Positions 52,495 to 59,674 of a stretch of DNA of 64,000 bases are shown piece by piece. The notes under the pieces are model-generated. The model did not search any database and had not been told where the DNA came from. It saw only the letters and a program-made list of their open reading frames with translations. This stretch comes from Nocardioides daeguensis (GTDB lineage: Bacteria; Actinomycetota; Actinomycetes; Propionibacteriales; Nocardioidaceae): assembly GCF_019192965.1 (NCBI RefSeq), contig NZ_JAHTKU010000019.1:62001-126000 (forward strand). The letters are read 5' to 3'. How positions within the stretch are numbered: the first letter of the stretch is position 1; every line of letters begins with the position of its first letter. The translations under genes were made by a program, and so were the position numbers.

Positions 52495-54111
52495 TCACGG
52501 GGCGCTCCCCGCGAGCCACTTCCACCACTGCACCGTCGAGCGCACCGGCCCGATCCGCTTGCAGAACCCACGCTTGTTGAGGTCCCCGTAGATCTCCTGG
52601 GCCGCGACCTGCAGCCCGAGGAAGGTGTCGACTCCGGGGAAGTAGCCCCCGAGCGTGGTCGCGCCGGACGCGTACATGACGCCGCCGCCGGACTGGGTGC
52701 CGATCAGCTCGAAGGTCCGGTCGACGTTGAGCCGGCCGACCGGGTTGCGGCTCGCGCCGCCGTGGTCGAGCAGGTCCTTGAGCAGCCGGTGCTCGGCGAT
52801 GTCGGCCTCGAGCCCGGTGCAGTCGATGACGAAGTCGACCTCGACCGGTACGACGCCCTGCGCGGTGCGGACCCGGTTGAGGATCCGCTCGCCGCTGGGC
52901 CGCATCTCGTCGACGGTGCCGACCACGCAGCTGTACCAGCCCTCGCGCCGGCCCTGCTTCATCTGGCGCTGCCAGCTCCTGCGGTAGGGCGTGTTGGTGC
53001 CGCCCATCCGCTTGTAGAGCTCGGCGCGCTGCTCGCCCTCGAGGTTGCGGACCTGCGCCTTGAGCTGCCCACCCCACACCGACTTCGGGTAGTTGAAGCC
53101 CTGGTAGGCCCAGCCGTCGCCGCCCCGGCGGCGCATCGTCACCCGGGTGCGACCGCCGCCGGGGCGCTGGTCCTCCTCGTTGCCGTAGCCGTCGTTGGTG
53201 CCGTGGATGTAGGTGCGGAACAGGTGCACGATCTTGGTCTGCGCGCCGTGCTTCTCGCGGTCATCCATCAGTCGCTGCAGGATGCGCGAGGCCACGATGC
53301 CGCCGCCGCGCACCAGTACCGTCGACGGCGTCTGCACCAGCCGCTCGTAGACGTGCTCGTGGGCCTCGTAGGCGTTGACGATGTGGCGGTAGTCGTTGTT
53401 CTCGGTGCGGTAGCGCTGCAGCTCGGGCAGGAACTTCAGGCCCGGGTAGCCGACCGCCAGGTGCACGTACTGCGAGCGGAAGGCGACCCGCTTGGTTGCC
53501 GACGCGCCCTCGGGCGGGGTGAGGATCGTGAAGTAGCCGCCGCCGTACCGGCGCCGGACGATGCGGACCAGGCCCTTGACCAGCATCTCGTCGTAGGAGA
53601 TCCGCTTCGCCTCGCGCTCGAGCTGCTCGAAGACGTTGCCCGCCTTGGGGGTGTAGTAGTCGGCGAAGATCGGCTCGGTGAGCAGGCCCCACAGCACCTT
53701 GGGGTCGAAGTGCCGCACCCCCTCGGCGAAGCCGTACGACGGGAAGCCCCAGATGTTGTCGGGCCGCGAGGCCGAGTCGGAGCGGATCCGCTCGGGGCGG
53801 GGGACCTGGGAGACCCGGGTGAGGTACTCGTAGGTCTGCCACGGGAAGTCGAGCGTGCTGAGCACCCGCATCTGGGAGGTCGGCACGCCCGCGATGCGCA
53901 GGTAGTCGACGGTGACGAAACTGCCGATGCCCCCGCCGATCGTGACGAACGGGATGTCCACGATCGGGATGCCCGCGGCCGCGACCATGTCGTCGGTCCA
54001 GAAGTCGGTCTGCAGCAGCTGGTCGGTCAGGTCGCCCGAGATCGGCTGGGCGGGCAGGTACGTCGACGGGTCGGTGGTCGGGACCACGGATGCTGCGGTG
54101 GGGTCGATCAA
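52495..54111 (-). CDS. Rossmann-fold FAD/NAD(P)-dependent oxidoreductase-like protein, TTG start
   Basis: A 538-residue protein. VTIGGGIGSFVTVDYLRIAG (about 60-79) is a dinucleotide-binding GxGxxG fingerprint. A second Rossmann-like segment is STVLVRGGGIVASRILQRL (about 255-273). Late motifs VDFVIDCTGLEAD and VMYASGATTLGGYFPGVDTFLGLQVAAQEI are like the C-terminal FAD regions of monooxygenase-type enzymes. The start is TTG 54111, five bases after AGGAGG (54117-54122). The upstream extension lacks support. It is first of the minus-strand operon with the membrane and FHA genes; an enzyme of this kind in a signalling cluster is unusual. Confidence 0.75.
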   Translation of the reverse strand: MIDPTAASVVPTTDPSTYLPAQPISGDLTDQLLQTDFWTDDMVAAAGIPIVDIPFVTIGGGIGSFVTVDYLRIAGVPTSQMRVLSTLDFPWQTYEYLTRVSQVPRPERIRSDSASRPDNIWGFPSYGFAEGVRHFDPKVLWGLLTEPIFADYYTPKAGNVFEQLEREAKRISYDEMLVKGLVRIVRRRYGGGYFTILTPPEGASATKRVAFRSQYVHLAVGYPGLKFLPELQRYRTENNDYRHIVNAYEAHEHVYERLVQTPSTVLVRGGGIVASRILQRLMDDREKHGAQTKIVHLFRTYIHGTNDGYGNEEDQRPGGGRTRVTMRRRGGDGWAYQGFNYPKSVWGGQLKAQVRNLEGEQRAELYKRMGGTNTPYRRSWQRQMKQGRREGWYSCVVGTVDEMRPSGERILNRVRTAQGVVPVEVDFVIDCTGLEADIAEHRLLKDLLDHGGASRNPVGRLNVDRTFELIGTQSGGGVMYASGATTLGGYFPGVDTFLGLQVAAQEIYGDLNKRGFCKRIGPVRSTVQWWKWLAGSAP

Positions 54112-54260
54112 CGGTGCCTCCTGGGTCGCTGACGGCGTCCGGAACGCTACACCGGTCCCCCCTCCTGCGCCGGGGGAATCACTGCTCTCGGCCCGCGCGC
54201 CGTGACATGCTGGTCCCTGGCCGAGGCACCGGCTGGACGACGAGGCGCTGGAGGATCCGC

Positions 54261-55073
54261 GTGCAGGGAATCGCTGACTACGTGTTCGTGCGCCCACTGG
54301 GCGAGTCGAACTACGGCACCAACTACCTCGCCGCGGCCCCGGCCCGGCTGGGCATCCCGGCCGGCGAGGTCGTGGTCAAGGTGATCGCCGGCCCGACCTC
54401 CGACGACGCCTTCCGCCGCGCCACCCGCGAGCTCAAGCACTTCAGCGTCGCCGGCTCCGACCGGCTCGTGTCCGTCTACGACGCCGGCCGCCAGGGCGGC
54501 GCCTTCTACTACGCGATGGAGTTCCTCCCGCTCGGCTCGCTGGAGCAGCCACAGGTCGAGATCGGCACCGGGCAGCGGGTGGCCGCCGTCCGCGACGCCG
54601 CGCTGGCGGCGCATGCCCTCCACGAGCGCGGCATCGCCCACCGCGACATCAAACCGGCCAACGTGCTGCTCGCCGAGGACGGCGGCCGGCTCTCCGACCT
54701 CGGCCTGTCCCAGCTGCTGTCCCCGGGCATGGTCACCACCGGCCTCGGGCAGATCGGCCTGGAGTTCACCGACCCGGCGATCATGCTCGGCGCCCAGGCG
54801 TCCCGGGCCAGTGACATCTGGTCGCTGGGCGCCACGCTGCACTTCGCGCTCACGGGAGCCGGCGTCTACGGCGAGCTGCGGGACACCGAGCCGCTCCTGC
54901 TGGTGCGCTCGATCCTCGGCTCGCAGCCTGCGGTGGCCGCCGACCTGCCGCCGTCCGCCCGCGCGCTCATCGAGGCCTGCCTCGCCGCCGATGTCACCGC
55001 CCGTCCGCGCACCGCCGCCGAGGTCGCCGACCGCATCGCCGGCCTGTCCGCCGAGCTGGGATCGGCGCTCTGA
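54261..55073 (+). CDS. Soluble Ser/Thr protein kinase
   Basis: A 270-residue kinase domain without a membrane segment or C-terminal sensor. The Gly-rich loop is degenerate (LGESNYGTNYLA), the ATP Lys lies in GEVVVKVIAG, the catalytic loop is HRDIKPANVLL and the DFG motif reads DLG in LSDLGLSQLL. The activation loop is short, and the APE-like position is LEFTDPAIML. These motifs suggest an active but divergent kinase. GTG 54261 follows GGAGGATCC. The next gene starts 1 bp after its stop, so its product, a membrane protein, may be a partner or substrate. Confidence 0.88.
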   Translation: MQGIADYVFVRPLGESNYGTNYLAAAPARLGIPAGEVVVKVIAGPTSDDAFRRATRELKHFSVAGSDRLVSVYDAGRQGGAFYYAMEFLPLGSLEQPQVEIGTGQRVAAVRDAALAAHALHERGIAHRDIKPANVLLAEDGGRLSDLGLSQLLSPGMVTTGLGQIGLEFTDPAIMLGAQASRASDIWSLGATLHFALTGAGVYGELRDTEPLLLVRSILGSQPAVAADLPPSARALIEACLAADVTARPRTAAEVADRIAGLSAELGSAL

Positions 55074-55074
55074 G

Positions 55075-56622
55075 ATGGACCTGCACGACGTCCTGCGCGA
55101 GCTCGTGACCGACCACGGGGCCGGGATCCTCGACGACGCCACGGGCTTCCGGGGCGTGCTCGACGACGTCCTCGCCGAGGACCAGGCCACCACCGGCGAC
55201 ATCAACCTGCTTGTCGACGCGGTCCGTTTCGGCGTGCTCCATCCGCTCGGCGAGATGATCGACGGCGGCGCCGACCCGGCCCGCGCTGTCGAGGAGGCCG
55301 GCGCCCGGCTGGCCCGCGACCGCGGCGGCGACGACCAGGCCGCGTCGAGCTGGGCTGCGGCCGTGCTCGGGTACGCCGTCGGCAAGGTGCCCGCCGCCGT
55401 CGTCCTGCGCTACCGCTCCAGCCGACCGGCCAGCGGCCAGCTGCCGCCGCCGACCACCGGCCCCGCCGCGCCGTACGCACCGCCCGCCACCGCCTGGCCG
55501 CCGCCTCCCACCACCGCCGCGACCCCGACGCCTGCGCCCGCCGCGCCCCCGCCCTACCAGCAGCCGTACGCCGCGCCCGCGTCGTACCCGCCCGCGCCGG
55601 GCGGCTACGCGCCCCCCGCCGGCTTCGGCACGCCGCCCCCATCGAAGAAGAAGCGTGGCGCGGGCCTGTGGGTCGCCGCTGCCGTCGCGGGCGTCGTGGT
55701 GGTCGGCGGTGGCATCGCCGGCGCCATCGCGCTCTCCGGCGACGACCAGCCGCCGGGCGGGAAGGACAAGGAGTCCAGCGGTCCGAAGGAGCCCGCTGTC
55801 GACGTGACGCCGGCGGCGCTCGACGAGCGCTACAGCGCACTGGCCAGCCGGATCTCGACCGGCACCTCCGACTGCGAGGCCGACGACCCGGGCCAGGGCG
55901 AGACCGAGGTCGTGCAGTGCTCGGTCAGCACCGGCACCCTGCGCCTGGTCACCTACGCCGACGAGACGGCGTTGACCGCGGCCCGCACGGCCCGACTCGA
56001 CTACCGCGCCGGGACGCTGACCTCCGACGAGGACGCGAACGCGCTCTACGAGTACGACCCTGAGCGCGGCGGCACCTCCGACCCGGCGCTGGTCTACTGG
56101 GACAGCAGGAGCGCGAAGCAGTCGGCCGTCCTCGAGGGGGAGGGCAGCGCCACCATCGACGCCGTCGTCGCGACCTTCACCAGCACCTCGCCCCGGGTCA
56201 CGGAGCCGACTGCTCCGGCGCACCCCAAGCTCCGCGAGTTCATCGACATCAACATGGACGTCGCGAGGTGCACCCGCGAGCGCACCTTCTTCACCGGAGA
56301 GACCGAGGAGAGCAACTGCGAGTCCGGCGAGGACGGCATCATCGTCAACGTCGGTCGCTACGCCACCCGCAAGGAGATGAAGGCCGACCGCAAGTACTAC
56401 AAGCAGCAGTACGACGATTCCACCGGTCAGGGCGGCGGCGGCACCTGGCGCTTCGGGGAGGGCGCGACCGAGGGCGGCTACTACGCCTATCTCGACGAGT
56501 CGGGCGAGACCGCGACCCTCTACTGGGACTGGAACTCCGAGGACTGCTACTGCTACGGCGTGGCCCGCAACTTCGAGGGCGACCTCGACAAGCTCGAGAC
56601 GTGGTGGCCCTCGGACGAGTGA
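55075..56622 (+). CDS. Membrane protein with cytoplasmic N-domain, Pro-rich linker and large extracytoplasmic region
   Basis: A 515-residue bitopic protein. Residues 1-118 form a helical domain (MDLHDVLRELVTDHGAGILDD, INLLVDAVRFGVLHPLGEMI). A Pro/Ala/Tyr-rich linker (about 120-198) is followed by KKKR and one helix (about 203-225, VAAAVAGVVVVGGGIAGAIAL). The outer part (about 240-515) contains Cys pairs (DCEADD/QCS, ARCTRE/NCES, DCYCYG) that could form disulfides, in two related halves. The DUF-type N-domain also occurs in other actinobacterial kinase loci, to my memory. It is cotranscribed with the preceding kinase. Confidence 0.78.
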   Translation: MDLHDVLRELVTDHGAGILDDATGFRGVLDDVLAEDQATTGDINLLVDAVRFGVLHPLGEMIDGGADPARAVEEAGARLARDRGGDDQAASSWAAAVLGYAVGKVPAAVVLRYRSSRPASGQLPPPTTGPAAPYAPPATAWPPPPTTAATPTPAPAAPPPYQQPYAAPASYPPAPGGYAPPAGFGTPPPSKKKRGAGLWVAAAVAGVVVVGGGIAGAIALSGDDQPPGGKDKESSGPKEPAVDVTPAALDERYSALASRISTGTSDCEADDPGQGETEVVQCSVSTGTLRLVTYADETALTAARTARLDYRAGTLTSDEDANALYEYDPERGGTSDPALVYWDSRSAKQSAVLEGEGSATIDAVVATFTSTSPRVTEPTAPAHPKLREFIDINMDVARCTRERTFFTGETEESNCESGEDGIIVNVGRYATRKEMKADRKYYKQQYDDSTGQGGGGTWRFGEGATEGGYYAYLDESGETATLYWDWNSEDCYCYGVARNFEGDLDKLETWWPSDE

Positions 56623-56637
56623 GGTCCCCGGCGCTCC

Positions 56638-57528
56638 TCAGCCGTCGGCGGCCTCCGGCACCGGCACGGTGTCGGCGAGGTCGGGCCGGTCGATCCCGGC
56701 GACGTCGCTGCGGACCAGCAGCGCCATCGTGGTGTCGTCCCCACCGATCAGCGCGGGCTCGGCGAGCCACTCGGGCAGCTGCTCGCGCACCCAGCCCAGC
56801 CCGCGGGTCCGGGCGAAGTCGAGGAGCTGGTCGCCGGTCTGGCGCCACCAGCCGTGGGTGTCGACGCGGGAGCGGCCGAAGCCGTCGGTGCACAAGAAGA
56901 CCAGGGCCGCCTGGTCGGCGGCGGCGTCGACCACCCCGACCCGCAGCGCGTCCAGGGGGCGTGGCTGGCACAGCGAGCTGGTGTGCAGCCCGTCGAGGTC
57001 GGGGTCCTCGGGCAGCGGCCGGGTCGCGGTGCCGTCGGCGGAGACCAGAACCGAGTCGCCGTCGCCGATCTGCAGGAACACCATCACGTCGCCGGCGGCG
57101 GCGGCGGCGAGGATCGTCGAGCCGTAGGCCCGCAGCGGGTCCGCGGACGCGCCGATCTCGTCCTCGGCGGGGGAGTAGGGGTTGGCCGCGAGATGGTGCT
57201 CGACCTTCGCGGTCCAGGTCGCGACGATCGCCGCCCCGGCCTGGGCCACCCGGTCACGAGCCGCCTCGTCGGCCGCGCCCAGCTCGGGCAGGACCCGGCG
57301 CAGCTCCTCGACGGCGCTGACCACGGCCAGCGCTGCACCGGTGTCGCTGCGGAAGTGGAACCTGTGCCCGTGCCCGTCCGCCACGGCGACCACCGCGTGG
57401 CCCGTCTCCGGGTCGCTCCAGGTGTGCACGGCGTCCTGCAGCGGCAGCTGGTCGCGGACGTGGACCGAGCCGATCGTCGTACCCGACAGGGTGGTCCACA
57501 CCGGAACGGCGTCCGGCCGGTCGGTCAT
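56638..57528 (-). CDS. PP2C-type protein phosphatase
   Basis: A 296-residue phosphatase of the PPM family. Metal-site motifs are AVVAVADGHGH (about 46-56), FLQIGDGDSVLV (about 151-162), FLCTDGFGRSR (about 213-223) and GGDDTTMALLV near the C-terminus. Their Asp residues coordinate Mn/Mg. The YegK-like class pairs with vWA and kinase proteins. ATG 57528 overlaps the vWA stop (ATGA), so the two are produced together. It converges with the membrane-protein gene, leaving 15 bp. It probably reverses phosphorylation by the adjacent kinases. Confidence 0.9.
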   Translation of the reverse strand: MTDRPDAVPVWTTLSGTTIGSVHVRDQLPLQDAVHTWSDPETGHAVVAVADGHGHRFHFRSDTGAALAVVSAVEELRRVLPELGAADEAARDRVAQAGAAIVATWTAKVEHHLAANPYSPAEDEIGASADPLRAYGSTILAAAAAGDVMVFLQIGDGDSVLVSADGTATRPLPEDPDLDGLHTSSLCQPRPLDALRVGVVDAAADQAALVFLCTDGFGRSRVDTHGWWRQTGDQLLDFARTRGLGWVREQLPEWLAEPALIGGDDTTMALLVRSDVAGIDRPDLADTVPVPEAADG

Positions 57529-58226
57529 CCCAGGGTGCTCCAGATCGGGTCGCCGATCGGGCTCGGCGGGACGGCCGTCAGGCCGCCTCCGGGGCCGACG
57601 ACCGGCCGCGAGGCCACCTTGCTGGCCGCCTTGGACGCCCAGACGATGTACTCGACGAGCTGCTCGGGGTTGTCCGCGCGCAGCAGCGGGACGTCCTCGT
57701 CGCCGATGAAGCGGCGCAGGGAGTGCATGTCGGCGTCGCGCCCCACGCCGAGCGCGAGTCGGACGGCGGTCGCGCCCCAGCGGTTGTTGAGCAGCGCCTG
57801 CAGGCCCTCGGCGAAGCTGACGCCGCTGCTCTGGGTCGGTCGGCCGTCGGAGACCAGGATGATCGCCGGCGGGAAGGCGCTGTTGGACTCGTCGAGGTGG
57901 TCGAGGGCGCCGGCCAGGGTCTGCAGGGCGCTGCCGAGCTCGGTGAACCCGCGGGGCACCGCCTCGAGCCGCTTCCAGTGGATCTGGTCGACCGGGGTCG
58001 GCTCCTCGATGATCCACTGCGGCTCGTTGGCGAAGGCCAGCACCCGGACCAGCATCTCGGCGTGCGGGTTGGCCCGCGCCTCGTCCTTGAGGTGGGGGAG
58101 GACCTCGGTGATCGCGTTGTTGAGCGCCTGGATGCGGCCGCCGCGCAACATCGAGCCCGACACGTCGAGCACGAAGATGAAGTGCAGTGGCTTGCGCGCC
58201 AAGGCGCCGCCGAGCCGATCGCTCAT
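57525..58226 (-). CDS. vWA-domain protein (TerY/YegL-like)
   Basis: A 233-residue von Willebrand A domain. The MIDAS motif is LDVSGSM (Asp21, Ser23, Ser25), with a later GFTELGSAL Thr and ILVSDGRPT Asp completing the metal site. Such metal-dependent modules mediate protein interactions. TerY/YegL proteins occur with a PP2C and a kinase. GGAGG lies before ATG 58226. It is divergent from the second kinase, with a 128-bp region containing TTATAGCCT, a possible promoter. Confidence 0.9.
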   Translation of the reverse strand: MSDRLGGALARKPLHFIFVLDVSGSMLRGGRIQALNNAITEVLPHLKDEARANPHAEMLVRVLAFANEPQWIIEEPTPVDQIHWKRLEAVPRGFTELGSALQTLAGALDHLDESNSAFPPAIILVSDGRPTQSSGVSFAEGLQALLNNRWGATAVRLALGVGRDADMHSLRRFIGDEDVPLLRADNPEQLVEYIVWASKAASKVASRPVVGPGGGLTAVPPSPIGDPIWSTLG

Positions 58227-58354
58227 CGCGAGCCTCCTTCCACCGGGGTCGTCCGCTCCGGCTGCCGGTGCGTCGGGTTTCAACTGTCCCCGTTCTGTCG
58301 AGGTTATAGCCTGTCACGGGTCACAGAACGCGATTACGGAGGTCGGTCACGCCC

Positions 58355-59674
58355 ATGGTGCTGGCAGAGGGCATAGAGGTCGACCTCGGGCCGCTGGGGC
58401 GCGCCCGCGTGACGTCGCTGCTCGGCCAGGGCGGGCAGGGGTACGTCTTCGAGGTGCGCCGCGACTCCGGGGAGCCGCTGGCCCTCAAGTGGTACAAGCC
58501 CGAGAGCGCCACGGCCCAGCAGTACGACGAGATGCAGCAGCTCGTCGAGATCGGCTCGCCGCACCAGCGGTTCCTGTGGCCGCTCAGCATGGCGCGGGTC
58601 GGGTCCGAGCCGAGCTTCGGCTACGTCATGCACCTGCGGCACCCGCGCTACCTCGAGCTCAGCTACCTGCTCCTCAACGCCGACCGGGACGGCAAGCCGC
58701 TCGACGTCTCCTTCGCCTCGATCATCGAGCTGTGCCGCCAGCTGAGCTACAGCTTCCTGCGGCTGCACGCCCGCGGGCTGTGCTACCGCGACATCTCCTT
58801 CGGCAACGTGTTCTTCGACCCGACCAACGGCGACGTGCTGATCTGCGACAACGACAACGTCGGCATCGACAACGGGACCGGCCGGGTGCTCGGGACGCCG
58901 TACTTCATGGCGCCCGAGGTGGTCCGCGACACGACGTACCGCACCCTGCCCAACACCGACACCGACCGGCACTCGCTGGCCGTGCTGCTGTTCTATGCGC
59001 TCTTCCTCGGCCACCCGCTCGAGGGCACGCGTACCGACGCCGGGATGCGCGACGCCCACTGGCTGATGACCCACTTCGGCACCGAGCCGCTGTTCTGCAT
59101 GCACCCGACGCGGGACGACAACCGACCGGCGCAGATCGTGCAGCAGTACTGGAACATCTACCCGCAGTTCCTGCGCGAGCTGTTCGTCCAGGCGTTCGTC
59201 GACGGCATCGAGAATCCGGGCGCCCGGGTCACCGAGGGGCAGTGGATCAAGGCGCTCGACCGGCTGCGCGACGGGATGCTCGCCTGCCCGACGTGCGGCA
59301 CCACCAACTTCTGGAGCAGCGGCGAGGACAGCGTGACCTGCTGGCAGGACGGCACGCAGGTGCGCCCGCCGTACCTGCTCCACGTCGGGCGGCGCACGGT
59401 CGCCGTCGGGCCGCAGACCACGCTGCGCTCGGACCACCTCACCTCCGGAGTCGACCACCCGCAGGTGCTCGGCCAGGTCCGCCGCCACCCCGAGGCCCCG
59501 GACCGCTGGGGGCTCCACAACGCCTCGGACTTCTCGTGGCCGGTCGCCTACCCGGGCGGCCAGAACTTCCTGCTCGAGCCGGACCGCACCATCGAGCTGG
59601 TCGAGGGCGCCCGGATCCAGCTCCGCAACGCCACCGTCCAGGTGCGCCGCCCGGCGCCCGACGGGCAGGGGTGA
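58355..59674 (+). CDS. YegI-like protein kinase with C-terminal zinc ribbon
   Basis: A 439-residue kinase-like protein. The kinase fold spans about 15-305: GQGGQGYVFEV loop, ATP Lys45 in LALKWYK, and YRDISFGNVFF (144-154), where the usual HRD His is Tyr but the catalytic Asp and Asn remain. The DFG motif is DND (165-167), so its Asp is kept. TPYFMAPEVV is the activation-segment end. CPTCGTTNFWSSGEDSVTCW (about 312-331) is a partial zinc ribbon, and a beta-rich tail follows. This fits the kinase of the vWA/PP2C/kinase triad. The stop overlaps the FHA-protease gene (GTGA). Confidence 0.87.
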   Translation: MVLAEGIEVDLGPLGRARVTSLLGQGGQGYVFEVRRDSGEPLALKWYKPESATAQQYDEMQQLVEIGSPHQRFLWPLSMARVGSEPSFGYVMHLRHPRYLELSYLLLNADRDGKPLDVSFASIIELCRQLSYSFLRLHARGLCYRDISFGNVFFDPTNGDVLICDNDNVGIDNGTGRVLGTPYFMAPEVVRDTTYRTLPNTDTDRHSLAVLLFYALFLGHPLEGTRTDAGMRDAHWLMTHFGTEPLFCMHPTRDDNRPAQIVQQYWNIYPQFLRELFVQAFVDGIENPGARVTEGQWIKALDRLRDGMLACPTCGTTNFWSSGEDSVTCWQDGTQVRPPYLLHVGRRTVAVGPQTTLRSDHLTSGVDHPQVLGQVRRHPEAPDRWGLHNASDFSWPVAYPGGQNFLLEPDRTIELVEGARIQLRNATVQVRRPAPDGQG

